This document shows positions 35,421 through 46,878 of a stretch of 64,000 bases of DNA, piece after piece. The DNA comes from Rheum nobile. Its lineage: Eukaryota > Streptophyta > Magnoliopsida > Caryophyllales > Polygonaceae. The notes under the pieces were generated by a model. The model was not told the origin of the DNA. It did not search any database and saw nothing but the letters and a program-made list of their open reading frames with translations. Position numbers and translations under genes: made by a program. How positions within the stretch are numbered: the stretch's first letter is position 1; each line of letters begins with the position of its first letter. Location: assembly GCA_027886185.1 (NCBI GenBank), contig WOAB01000041.1, positions 3,968,001-4,032,000 of the forward strand. Direction: 5' to 3'.

Positions 35421-36394
35421 GGAATTGGTATCAGAGCATTTACGTTCGAAAATGTTTTCAAAAGTTTGACGTGGAAAAAGATTATTCGCCAAAACTGTGA
35501 AGCAATCGTGTGATCAGAAGACCCTTGTTGTTACGTATAGGTAAGTTTGTGTTTGATATATTTTATATGTGATGTTTAGTATTGTTGAGTAATTTTATGA
35601 TGTGTTCCCTGGTAAGTGGGACGTGTTGGAGATTAATAAGGTAAGTGTGGGTGTGATAGAGGATGAAGTCGTTGGGCTTATCGTCAAGAGGTTGAGGCAG
35701 CTAGTCTGGTAGTTGATGATTCGGTATGAAGTTGTTGTGTGCTGCTGTTACTGTCAAGAATGAGAAAGACAGATTGAGCACTTTCAGAGATGATTGTATT
35801 CAGAGATGAAATCTTGATAGTGATGCATAGCTGTAAATTCTTGAGTATACTGATGAGTGCTGATCAGGGAGACTGTTATAGATGATTTTGATCAGACTGT
35901 TGATGTTGGAAGTAGTAAGAAACAGAGAACTCGGTCTGCATCTGAAAAAGTGGGATTTTACGACTATGGGTTCGGCTGAGTTGAGAAGCAGAATGTGTCT
36001 GTGACTACAGGAAGATGACAGTTACTGGAACAGCAGATAAGGGTTTAGTGCATGTGTTGGGAGTCATGATTCAGAGACTCTGGCAGAATTGTTGGTGTGA
36101 TGACAACTACAAAATTGTTAAGAAAAGGTTATGCCGGTTATGTGTGTCTTCACAGTTAAAGATTTAGTTTTACTGCGGATTTGAAAAGGTTGTATTAACT
36201 ATTCGTTGTTTTGGAATTAAACTGATGCATTGAGTTGGATGAAATGTTTAAGTGTAGTTTCAAACTTGAGTAGGGAATTTTAATGTTGTTAACTTTATGT
36301 ATTGGGAAAAGTTTTGGATTTCTTTTCTTTAAAAAACCGCCTTATAGTCCTTCGGGACTATGGCACTGTAACACCTATAGCCCGGGGTGTTACA
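35421..36394 (+). repeat. Truncated second internal region fused to an LTR 3' end
   Basis: From 35421 the sequence repeats the start of the internal region (primer site included) until GGTTATGCCGGTTATGTGTG, then jumps into the LTR at TGTGTCTTCACAGTTAAAG and runs to GGGGTGTTACA. A TGTGT overlap at the junction (about 36139-36146) suggests a deletion through microhomology. Confidence 0.75.
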
Positions 36395-36479
36395 ATAAGT
36401 TCATAATACTTAACCATAATGTGTAACTACAGTATATAAGTAATAAATTCGCAATACTTAACTATAATGAATAATTATA

Positions 36480-37170
36480 CTATATGTATTATAGTTAAGT
36501 ATTACAAAATAAATTACTTATGAAATTCAGTTTTTAAAGTTTTTATTCTCGTTTTTTGACTTTTTGGAGGGGAAAACGATATCCGTTTTGGATGAATTTT
36601 ATATGTACGAACTCGTATTAAAATTTTCTACAAAAATATAGTAAAAAATGCAAAAAAAAAAAATTCACTACAATGCGCTATATTCCGGACACCAAATTGT
36701 AAAAAAATGGGTAGGAAGACTTCGTTTTTTGGGTTTTTGGAGGGGCAAACAATGTCCGTTTTGGACGAATTTTATATGTACGGACTCGTATTGAAATTAT
36801 CTACATGATTATGGGAAAATAATTATACTTTATGTACTATAGTTAAGTATTACAAAATATATTACTTAAATACTATAGTTTCTAAAGTTTTTATTCTTGT
36901 TTTTTGGAGGGGAAAACTATATCCGTTTTGGATGAATTTTATATGTACGGACTCGTATTAAAATTTTATACAAAATTATAGTAGAAAAATGTAGAAAATA
37001 CAAAAAAAATCACTACAATGCGCTATATGTCGGGCACCAAATTGTAAAAAAAATGGGTAAGAAGGCTTCGTTTTTTGGGCTTTTGGAGGGGTAAACGATG
37101 TCCGTTTTGGACGAATTTTATATACACGGACTCGTATTGAAATTCTCTACATGATTATGGGGGAAAAGTG
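36480..37170 (-). repeat. Conserved inner block of foldback elements (right copies, element 1)
   Basis: Inverted relative to 23866-24135 and present nearly twice (about 36520-36820 and 36880-37170), so the right arm carries a duplication that the left arm lacks. Key stretches: CGATGTCCGTTTTGGACG, GGACTCGTATTGAAATT, CTACATGATTATGG. Confidence 0.75.
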
Positions 37171-37199
37171 CAAATTTTAAATATATTTTTTTAGTATGA

Positions 37200-37573
37200 T
37201 GCGTCTAAGTTAGGCGTACCAGATAAGTACTTGCAAAAAAAATTTTAAAAATATATATTATGGTGCGCCTAAGTTAAGCGCATGACCATGCGCCTTAGTT
37301 AAGCGCATGACCATGCGCCTTAGTTAAGCGCATAGTTTGGCTAGGGCATGGGCTAGTTATCTGGGCCGGCCTAAATAACTAGCCCATGCCTCTACACGCT
37401 TAACTTAAGCGTGTAGTTACACGCTTAAGTTAAGTGTGTAATTCATTCATGTATTTTCAAACTTACCACAATACCCCTGCACGCGTAGCTTAAGCGCATA
37501 AAACCGTCCGCTTACCTTAAGCGTGTAAATTAGCGTCTATTTAGACGTACATTCGCGTGCATTTAGCTTTTTC
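37200..37573. repeat. Palindromic-word cluster, right arm of element 1
   Basis: Contains GCGCCTTAGTTAAGCGCATG twice in tandem, ACACGCTTAACTTAAGCGTGT, ACGCTTAAGTTAAGTGTGT and CGCGTAGCTTAAGCGCAT. It also has a longer palindrome at 37345-37390 (GGCATGGGCTAGTTAT ... ATAACTAGCCCATGCC, 14-bp loop) that has no partner in the left arm. Confidence 0.7.
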
Positions 37574-37582
37574 GATCTTATA

Positions 37583-38025
37583 TTATAATATTTTCTACGT
37601 CGCATTCAAACTACTACTCCTTCATATTTTTACAATTGTAGTTTTTGCCGGAGTTATACTATACATTTTATTCTATTAAAGTTGTAGGAGTTTCTTTATA
37701 AATAATTGAATTACTTGGCCAAATACAAAGCCATGAGTAACATGTATTCCTCTTACTTCTTCTATTTTTATTTCAATCTATCTGATTAGTATATCTAACA
37801 AAAATAGGAGTTAGAGCTAAATGAGTAATTGGAGCCTAAGCTGAAGCTGAATGATTATATGAAACTAGATTATTAGCTTGATTATTTTGAAAATATAGTT
37901 GGTGTTCGGTACTGCAAGCTGAAATGAGGGAAAAGTTAAATTCAGCTTGTTAATCTATAACAATCTTAGAGGTGGGTCACATTAAAATTGGCAAAATTAA
38001 CATACATTAATCTGCAACAAGCTAC
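37583..38025. other. No gene; diverged MITE-like sequence
   Basis: From about 37810 to 38010 the sequence (GAGCTAAATGAGTAATTGGAG, AAGCTGAAGCTGAATGA, TTGGTGTTCGGTACTGCAAGC) is a diverged relative of the adjacent MITE at 38029-38832. Confidence 0.4.
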
Positions 38026-38028
38026 TTA

Positions 38029-38832
38029 GGCTATGTTCGGCATATCGAACTGAAGCTGAATAAGTAGCTGAAGTTAGAGCTGAATGAGTAGTTGGAGTTG
38101 CAGCTGAATTCATTAGCTTATTTTTTCTCTAAAATCTAGTTGAATGTTTGGTATTACGAGCTGAATTTTTAAATAATAGCAATAAAATTATGAAAAGAGT
38201 ATGATAATACATCTATATTTTGACGCATATACAAATAAGGTTATATTTTGATCCATGTGAGTACTTTTTAACCCTATATTTTATATTGTCGCCTCCTCAT
38301 CTCTCACACATCAACATCTTCACGACGTCGACACTGGTATAGTTTCACTTTACTTCATTCATATGTATATGGCTAGTTAAATCTAAATCTATCTACTACT
38401 GGTTTCAATCTATTGCTTGTTTCCGATTTCATGTTAGCATGTTGGTCTATAAATTGGAGCTTTTATAGATCAATAAATTATCAATTGTAATTAATACTAA
38501 GTTTTTGATAAAAGTCTCATTTAGGAGATACATAATACTGATAAAACTTTGTACATAATTTCATGATACAATTGTTTATATAATTTCATAATGATAATGA
38601 AAAGCTATTTTATGTGTTCATTTAAGGGCACCAGTGGGTAAAAAGTTACGTTAAGCTGGTTAAGCTTCCATAATGTTGGGGGAGTCACATTAACAAAATC
38701 AACAAAATTAAGCTACATTCATCTACAATAAGCTTGTTAAGCTAGATGAATAATTTTTTGCCAAACACTCAATAAGAAAATGAAAAAAAATAAGTTTCAT
38801 TAATGTGCAAAAAAGCTCTGCTGAATGGAGCC
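38029..38832. mobile_element. Tourist-like MITE, 804 bp
   Basis: The left end GGCTATGTTCGGCA and the reversed right end GGCTCCATTCAGCA match at 10 of 14 positions. TTA flanks both ends (38026-38028 and 38833-38835). The interior repeats the AGCTGAA and AAGCT words. There is no coding capacity. The length suggests that a second copy of the same family is nested or fused inside. Confidence 0.5.
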
Positions 38833-39072
38833 TTAAGCTAGATTCACATTTTTTTGCCGAACATTCATCAAGTAGTAAAAATAAAGTCAAGTTCTATTAA
38901 CAACAAAAAAGCTAAGCCGGATAGAGTTGTATTTTATCCAATTTATCCCCTTTTTAGCAACTCAATTTCTAATATGAAGCTACTACTCCCCAACCAAACT
39001 TTTCTTTTATCAATTATTTTTTATCTCCATAATTCATTCATTTTGTAGGCAAGTCTTTGTTTATAACTAGGC

Positions 39073-39172
39073 CACTTGGGTCGATCGTCTTATGACATGT
39101 ATCACCAAGTCCTTCTTCAATTCGACTTCATCAGTACTTGGGTCGATCGTCTTATGACATGTATCACCACAT
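39073..39172 (+). repeat. Tandem duplication at the LINE 5' junction
   Basis: ACTTGGGTCGATCGTCTTAT with GACATGTATCACCA occurs twice, about 61 bp apart, at the truncated LINE start. Only one copy fits the reverse transcriptase order, so the duplication arose at or after insertion. Confidence 0.65.
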
Positions 39173-39536
39173 CCTCTTCTCCAGTTCTTGTTAATAACGA
39201 ACCGGATGACATTTTCTATCCCCAGTGTGGTGTTCGCCAAGGAGATCCGATTGTACCATTTATCTTCATCCTCTCTATGGAATATTTGTTCCGCACTCTT
39301 ATTCAAGCCTCGGAGTCCCACGACCGTAAAGTAGGCATCCAATTCACACGTCATGGTACCTGTATTCTTTATCTTACATTTTCAGACGACACATTAATAC
39401 TAGCCAATGCTACTCAAATTCCTTCTTGACAAATTATCCTCCTTTTCTGGACTTTCCATAAACTATCACAAACATCCAGCAATATGATGATACCACAAAC
39501 CGAATCCTTAGCCAGTATTCTTGGTATCCAAGTAAC

Positions 39537-42500
39537 TGAAATACCCCAAAGGTTATATATATGGCAAAATGGTAAATAAATTTTTTGGGACTTTATGAAT
39601 CTGGAAATGGGCAAATTGAAGGGAATAAAAACCCTTATCTTTATTCCCTCGAACAGCAGCTGAGCGGCGAACTTTCCCGACTCCCTTCCGTTCGATTCCC
39701 TCCGGTGAGCCAACCCCGAAGTCGCCCTCTTCCTCCTCTGTTCGAACAGCGTCCAAATTCTGGGAAGTCGTTGTTGCTGCGACTTGTGTGTTGCTGCAGC
39801 GTGAACCGAGGCGTTGTCGTGCTGGTGCGCCGCTGTTGTGCTGTGACCGCTGTTGCTGATGTTCTGCTGTGGTTCCGGTGGCGAGGAGCCATTTTCGGTG
39901 ACGATTGTGTGTTTGACGTCGAGGTAAGGGTTGGATTTGTTGAGTCGGAAGTGTGGTTGAATTTAATTGTGACCGGTTGTTGTTGTTGTTCTGCGTGGAC
40001 TGGACAGATGTGGAAGATGAAGAGGCATGCATACAGCTGGGAAATTTTGGACTGATTCGGTGGAGCTGTGCAGCAACATTTTAGATTTTGAGCATTTGGG
40101 TTGATTTTTGTAGGGGTTTGCTGATTTGGAAGTTGAAGGTATGATTTTAGGGTTTGAAATTGGGGGTTTATTAGTTGTGACTTGGTATGAGTTAATTAAT
40201 GCCAAGAATTATTCGGATTGTTGTCTCATGTTCGCTTGAGTTGGTTGGAGATTCTCTGAGGTCGTGGTTGTCGAGTTTGAGGCAAGATGATTCTTGCTAA
40301 CCCTCCGTATATTTTTATAAAAGTACTTTTGTTCCTATCTTGATTCAGTAATTGATTTTATCCTTGTCTGAGTATGTTAATTTGGATTATCGATTGTGGA
40401 GTTACTTGGTTGAATGTGTGTGTGTTAGTATTTGTCTCGTGTTGTGTTTGATTAAATGTTGACGTGGTAGTCCATTGTGACTAATAGTGATTACTTGTGA
40501 TTGTTTGAAAGTGTGTGAATACGTGTGTGTGTGTGTGTGTGCGTGTTAGTAATTGATTTGTATCGTGTTCGATTGGATGTGGATGTGATAGTCATTTGTA
40601 AGTAATTATGGATGAAGAGACGATTGGTGATATTGTCGTATGTGATAATTGATTGAGTGTCGGTGTGGTGATGGATTGTTGTTGATTGAGAGTCCAAGGG
40701 CCAGGTGATGATAGCCTCACCAAACATCGTAGGTTATCGCCTACGTTGTTAAGGGCCAGTGTTAATTCAGAGTCAAAGGGTCAGGTGATGATAGCCTCAC
40801 CAAACCGCGTAGGGTATACGCCTACGTCGTTAAGGGCCAAGGATTGGAATTGAATTGGAGGTGTTGGCGGTTGTGTGTGTTGGTTATGTGATGAATGTTG
40901 GTTATGTACTTGATTAAGTGGTTTTGTTGATGATATTGGTTGTGTACCTGATTAAGTGGTTTTGTGATGATATTGGTTATGTACTTGATTAAGTGGTTGT
41001 GTTGGTGATATTGGTTGTGTACTTGATTAAGTGGTTGTGTTGATGATATTGGTGGTGTACTTGATTAAGTGGTTGTGTTGGTGATATTAGTTGTGTACTT
41101 GATTAAGTGGTTGTGTGATGATATTGGTTGTGTACCTGATTAAGTGGTTTTGTGATGATATTGGTTTTGTTATTTGAAATGGTGTTGTGTGGATACTGAT
41201 TGTTGGCTTGTTTGATGGTCGTGGGTATATTTTGATTATGTGCTGGATGGTTAGTTTTGTGTTGATATGGTGGAATGTGTTAGTTGTCGTGACCCTGTGT
41301 TGAGATTAATTAAATATTGACGTGGTATTTATTCGTGACTAATGGTGATTAATTGTGATTGTTTGAAAGTGTGTGTTGATGTGTGATTATGTGATTTTGA
41401 TTATTGTTTGTGCTATTTGATTGAGTGTCAGTGTGGTGGTTGGATTGTTGTTGATTGGGAGTCGAAAGGGTCAGGTGATGATGGTCTCACCAAACCTCAT
41501 AGGGTATCGCCTACGTTGTTAAGGGCCAAAAATGTTGAATCAGAGTCGGAAGGGTCAGGTGATGAGGGTCTCACCAAACCTCGTAGGGTGTAGCCTATGT
41601 TGTTATGGACCAGGAGTTGGATGGTATGAGACCGTCCCTATCCGGATAGTTGGTTTTGGGTGATGAAAGTCTCACCCGGAGATGGGTTGGAATGGATTGG
41701 AGGATAGATTGGAGGTTAGGTTGGAAGTGTGTTGAAGTTGTCTGGGTTGCAGTGTTGAGTTATATATTTGGTTGAAATTGGTTGGGTATTGTGATAACTG
41801 TTATATATATTATATGATTATATTGGTTGATGGTTGTGATAACTGTGATGAGTTAAGTAGTGGTTATGTTGATGATTTCGGTTGTGTGTGTGGTTATTGG
41901 TTTGTGTTAAATGTTGATTGTTGTTAGTTGTGGTTGCGGGTCATTGTTGGCCATTGGTTGTGACTGTGAAATTCCATTGGTTGTAGTTGTAGGTTGTAGA
42001 TAGATGTGATGTGAATTCTTATTTGGATGACTATGTGATATGTGGAATGATTACCAAGATGGTTATGCGAATACTGTGAATGTTGAATTGAAACAGGTTA
42101 GGTAGTGCAGAAGTGAATTGATTGGTTGGTATGAAAATGATTAAGTGTAGTTATGATATATATATATATATGGTGTGGCATGTTGTTGTTTGGTATTATT
42201 TGATTGTTGTGATAATTCTCTGGTTTTAAACTGTTTTGGCTTGAGGAGTCTTGCCAGTCTTGATGGAAGACTGACCAATTTCGGTTTACGTGCCGCGGTT
42301 GGCTGGGGTTTCGGGTCCCCCAGTCCACCAAGCTTTGTAGGTTTGCAGCAACAAGCGGGTTCTGGATCGCAGATTGGTCTTCACAGTTAAAGATTTGGTT
42401 TTGCAGCGAATTTGAAAAGGTTGCATTAAATGCTTGTTGTTTTGGATATAAACTTATGCACTGATTTGGGATGAAATATTTAAGAATTGTTTCAAACTTG

Positions 42501-42628
42501 AAACGGGAATTTTCATGTTGATAACTTTTGTGTATTTGGAAGAGTTTTGGATTTCTTTTCTTTTAAAAATCCGCCTTATAGTCCTTCGGAACTATGGCAC
42601 TATAGCACCTCTGGCCCGGGGTGTTACA
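39537..42628 (+). mobile_element. Solo LTR inside the LINE, 3092 bp
   Basis: Starts TGAAATACCCC and ends GGGGTGTTACA, with GTAAC on both sides (39532-39536 and 42629-42633). The 3' third (from about 41630) and a segment at 41170-41370 are nearly identical to the LTRs at 27867 and 32811, while 39537-41165 is much more diverged. It therefore looks like a mosaic or a related subfamily. No internal region remains. The CDS-like frames in its GC-rich start (39550-40030) are not convincing. Confidence 0.85.
40880..41165 (+). repeat. About 45-bp tandem repeat in the solo LTR
   Basis: Seven or so copies of GTACTTGATTAAGTGGTT, GTGTTG-TGATATTGGTTGT, absent from the LTRs of the 27.9-36.4 kb element. Confidence 0.65.
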
Positions 42629-44588
42629 GTAACAAGATCAATGGAAAAGTATCTAGGCATTCCTATTATCAGAGGAAGGGTCCATAATAATATGTTCTCT
42701 GACGACATTCAAAAATTAAAGAAACAATTAGGGAAATGGAAAGCTAATTCTTTGTCTCAGGCGAGTAGAACTATTCTTATACAATCCAATCTCCTTTCTA
42801 AAACAAATTACCTTATGCAGAGTTTTCTTCTTCCTAAAGGTATTTGTAAAGAAATTGATAAGATAAATAAGGACTTCTTCTAGAATAAGTCAGCTTCAAA
42901 TTATCATCCTCTTATTAGTTGGGATAAAATCTGTCAACCTAAGAGCCTCAATGGTCTTGATTTAGAACTTGCTTCAAATATTAATAGCGCTATGCAAATG
43001 AAACTCCTTTGGAAATTACTTGTTGAACCAGATAATATGTGGGTTCACATTATCACTGAAAAATATGTTTCACATAACTATGTTCTTTCTTACACAAGAA
43101 AAAAATTCGAATCCTAGCAGTTCTCTAGATTATTACATCTCCGTTCAATTTTCCAAAAAGGCCTTTTTTGGCACCTCGGTGATGGCACCAACATTACATT
43201 CTGGTCCGACCATTGGATCCCGGACTATATTTTAACACCATATTCCAACCACATGAATCTAAATACAATTGTCTCTCAATTTATTACTATTGACAAGAAA
43301 TGGGACGTACTAGCTTTACAACAACTTTTACCGCCTCATATTGTTACGAAAATTCTACATATATACATCCCATTATCCAGTGTCAGCGGTAAACTTATTT
43401 GGTGACCTTCTACTGATGGTAACTTCTCCGTTAAAAGTGTCTGATCCTTAACTCGTGACAATTCCGCGCAACCACATGCACTAGACGTCCCTATGTGGGT
43501 TTGGAAAACAAACATCCTACCTAAAGTTAAGAATTTCCTTTGGAAAGCTTTTTCTGATTCTTTGCCTACTATGGAACGACTTAATATACACTTCTCTAGA
43601 GTACCCTCCCAATGTGTCTTGTGTAACCAAGCCCCTGAAGATACCAATCACCTTTTTTTTGAATGCCCATTTACCCTCCTTTCTATGCAACAACTTTAGA
43701 ATCTCCTGCACCTACATTTCACAATAACTTCGGGTGCTGATTTCTGAACCAACATGCATTTTTTCATACTAATAATCGAAAGATTGTTCCAATTCTTTTC
43801 TTTTGGTGGAATATCTGGAAACATAGAAAATTTCTTATTTTTAGACACTCCCAACAACAATCCTCTAATTGTGTTCATAATACATACCTTTTATATAAAG
43901 ATTGGACTGCATCTTTGTCAACTCATTCTTCGACTTCTACACCAAAACGTAAGTCTAGACTTTCACGTTGGACTAAACCTCAGCGCAACTAGATCAAATG
44001 TAATTTTGATGCGTCTTATAAACACAATTCCCCCAGTCAAATTAGTCTTATTTTTTAAAATCATGTGGGAGAGGTTGTCTTTCTAGACAAGAAGCAGTTC
44101 CTTTGCTCCTCTCCGCTTAAAGCTAAAGCTCTTGTGGCCCTTGAAGGCCTTCGTAGGGCTATTTCTCTCAATATTCGGTATCTAGTCCTCGAAGGAGATA
44201 ATCTTTCAGTTATTAATGCAATACGCGGAATCTAGAAAATCCCATGGGAAATCCTTCCTATTATTCATGAAATTAAGACATGTCTTTCGTTTTTCAATGG
44301 CTTTCAAGTTTACCACTGCTTCAGGGAGTCCAATAAAGCAGCCGACTTCCTAGCAATTGCGACTGTTTCGCCTATTCAACTTTGTGCAATGTTAATGGAT
44401 TGTGTAGCCACAAATCTGTCCCATGAGCCACTGCTCCGATCGCGACTTCAGATTTTGAGGCCTAACTCTTGTTTGTATCTAGCTTGTAAGACACTTGTAA
44501 AAATCATATGTTGTGATGATTTAGGTATTTCTTCTATTTTGTAAGGATATCTTCTGTTTGCCATTTCAAAAAAAAAATGGCCCCTTGG

Positions 44589-46860
44589 TTAATTCTACTT
44601 TTGACATATGGTTTACTCTACCACTTACACATGTCTTTTCTCTAATTTTATAAAAACTATAACACATAAAGCACTACTGACCGCTCTAAACAAATCGTCA
44701 GCACCCTTTGTTCAATTTTCCTCGCTTTTCCATTTCTCCTCAATCTTCATCCAGCAACCACGTCCTTCCTTACGTTTGAATCCTCTTTCCACTTTGTATA
44801 TTTAAACCAACACCATTATAGCCATCATCGTCTTTTTTTACCTCTTATGCTCTTGCACAATTATCGGGCGTTTGCTCGAAGAGCACCGATGGGCTGACGA
44901 ATCCATCACTGCCCAATTTTCGGTGCATTTTCTTTCAATTGTTCAAGTTACATTATACTCATTTCAAATGTGAGTTTATTCATGGATTTCACTTAATTCG
45001 CCTTGTTGACCTGTTAGGAGATGACAAGGTTACAGTTTGAGGACGTTATCTGGTGATTGTTACAAGTGGATGAAGACGAAGGTTGATTTGAGAGTGATGA
45101 TGATGTGAGCTAGGGTTTCTGGCGAGCTCTTCAAGAGCGACGACCACGACGAAGGTGGATTTTGTGTTTCATTTTTGTGATTTGTTAAACTTGTATTCTG
45201 TACTAGGGTTCAACCAATATTTGGATATGACAATGCTTGAGTGTCTTTTGATTTGGATTCATACTTCATGGCTTTCATTACATGATTTGCTAGCTAAGTA
45301 GATGTTTGATGGGTTAGATGATAATAAAAATATAAGACTTGAAAAATTAAGTGACAATCTAGAGAATAGGAATGGAGAGGTCGAGAAATCGAGAGGTTGT
45401 ATGGGGCGAGAAGTGCGATTCGCAGTGGATTTGGCTAGGGAGTTTTCTAGGGTTCATGTGAGTTTGATAGGTCGAAGTTGAGAATCGCCAGGGTTGAGAG
45501 AGAGGAAACGTTCAGGCCGGGGTGAAATTTTATTCAGGTACAAGGGTATGGAAAATGAGCCAAAATTATGGGGTGTGCCACTCTAAATGAAGTCGCTCCA
45601 TTTCACGCGTGTATATTTTAATTTGAACATTTTAATCCTGAACGTCTATTAACACGATCTAATGGCTGAGAAAATTACTCACTTTACATCCTATGAATAA
45701 TATGCACCTAAACTCAACTCTTATGTTAAATTATGATTTTGAACAATATTTTTAGGGATGGTTTGGTTATTTTTCAATGAAAATGGATGATTGCAAACTT
45801 AATGAAATGTTTGATTCAACAAAAATGTTAAAGGTATTATCCATTCTATCTAAACATGTCAAAAAACGATCGGACCCAAAAGCCCGACTGACCCATTTTT
45901 TTAAGGTTGAGAACTGACATATATTTTTAGGGTCTTCCGACACAGTTTTTTTAGGGTCGGGTCCCGGCCCAAAAATCACTAGGTCAATAAAGGAATCGAA
46001 CACGACGAACCTAAACCCAACCTGGACCTGAACTCAAAAGACCGAACCTGACCCAAACTCGGACCGAGCTCGACAGACTCGTTATTTCATATATATTATG
46101 TCATTTATATGAAATAATATAATATATTTTATTAAATAACTATATATTATTTTAATATTAATTATTTTTAAAATTTTAAAGTATTTGAAGAAAAAATGGA
46201 CACTTTCACCTCGTTGGATCAACCCGAATCCAATCGACTCGAATCCAATTTGACCCTAACCCGACTTCACCCTTTGCCCGACTCAGTTGACAAGTACTCT
46301 AAGTAATCTCGTGTTGGTAAATAGTATATATGTCCAAAAATAACTTATTTCCACAATATATCAAACGACAAGCTACAAATAAAAAAAAGTCATTCATAAT
46401 TTCGATTTCGATTCCAACCTGATTTTTAGATTATACCCAAACAAGCCCTAAATTCAATCATTTCTAACTTCAAATATGGATCATAGTACGTAGCCGGTTC
46501 CTTAGTTATTAATACTGCATTTATTTGATTATAAGCTCGATCTATACCATATACCTGCAAATTCCGGCCGCCAGGATAATATGCATTTTAGTTTTAACCC
46601 AAAACTAAGCATTTATTTGTACGTACAGAAGATGAACTACAACTCCCATTAAAGAAACATGCACGTACGCAGCATGCAAAACGTTGTACGTAAAACATAA
46701 AGAAGTGCATGACCCCAACAAAAAAGTGCATGAAATTGATCGAAATCTTACAGCTACAAACAGAGATTTAAAACTACAAACGACAACAAACAACTCATGA
46801 AACGACATGGATGCAAACTGGATATAATTACGCCAAACTAGCTATAGATCGATATTGATT
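44589..46860. other. Intergenic; no convincing gene
   Basis: A plus-strand frame at 44608-44805 shows no domain. The stretch 45850-46300 repeats GACC, CCGAC and CCCGAACC words and is bounded by CATGTCAA and TTGACAAG, suggesting a degenerate hAT-like element, but no target duplication could be fixed. The rest is AT-rich. Confidence 0.3.
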
Positions 46861-46878
46861 AATCTTGCATGTATATGA

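Larger units (their letters stand above)
27867..36394 (+). mobile_element. Ty3/gypsy (chromovirus-type) LTR element with three-LTR structure
   Basis: Order: full LTR (27867-30484), internal region (30485-32810), full LTR (32811-35420), truncated internal region (35421 to about 36143), 3' piece of an LTR (about 36144-36394). ATAAG lies outside both ends (27862-27866 and 36395-36399), so the whole array behaves as one insertion. Long LTRs of 2.6 kb, a tRNA-Met type primer site and a chromodomain-like end of pol fit the Tekay/Del group, though I could not test this. The internal region is only 2.3 kb and lacks a recognisable gag and protease, so the element is non-autonomous. Confidence 0.85.
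23563..37573. mobile_element. Foldback (long-TIR, MULE-like) element 1, 14.0 kb with nested insertions
   Basis: The left arm (from 23563) reappears in reverse complement at the right end (to 37573). Outer ends share GCTAAAT-CACGCGAA, then ACACGCTTAA words, then a common inner block beginning near GAGAATTTCAATACGAGTCC. ATCTTATA lies outside both ends (23555-23562 and 37575-37582), giving an 8-9 bp target duplication as for Mutator-like elements. Subtracting the solo LTR (24541-27148), the three-LTR element (27867-36394) and their target duplications leaves about 2.9 kb, close in size to element 2 at 56.8 kb. No transposase is encoded, so mobilisation would be in trans. Assignment to Mutator rests on arm length and duplication length only. 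Confidence 0.7.
39080..44578 (+). mobile_element. 5'-truncated LINE (L1-type with RNase H), split by a solo LTR
   Basis: The LINE parts are 39080-39536 and 42634-44578. GGCCACTTGG (39070-39079) and GGCCCCTTGG (44579-44588) form a 10-bp target duplication with one mismatch, and an A-run precedes the right copy. Coding remnants: reverse transcriptase CGVRQGDPIVPFIFILSMEY and FSDDTLILA (39225-39400), then after the LTR MEKYLGIPIIRGR, a zinc-finger-like region SLPTMERL, CVLCNQAPEDTNHLFFECPF (43560-43680), and an RNase H region with FDASYKHN, KALVALEGLRRA, LVLEGDNL and ESNKAADFLA (44010-44370). Several stops and frame changes show it is dead. About 2.4 kb remain of a full-length LINE. Confidence 0.85.

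Noticed and set aside
39553..40055. Frames of 80-160 codons at the start of the mosaic solo LTR
   Set aside because: They belong to the LTR leader, are open on both strands, and show no domain.
45850..46300. hAT-like element bounded by CATGTCAA and TTGACAAG
   Set aside because: The repeated GACCC words and ends are suggestive, but no 8-bp target duplication could be aligned, so I left it as intergenic.
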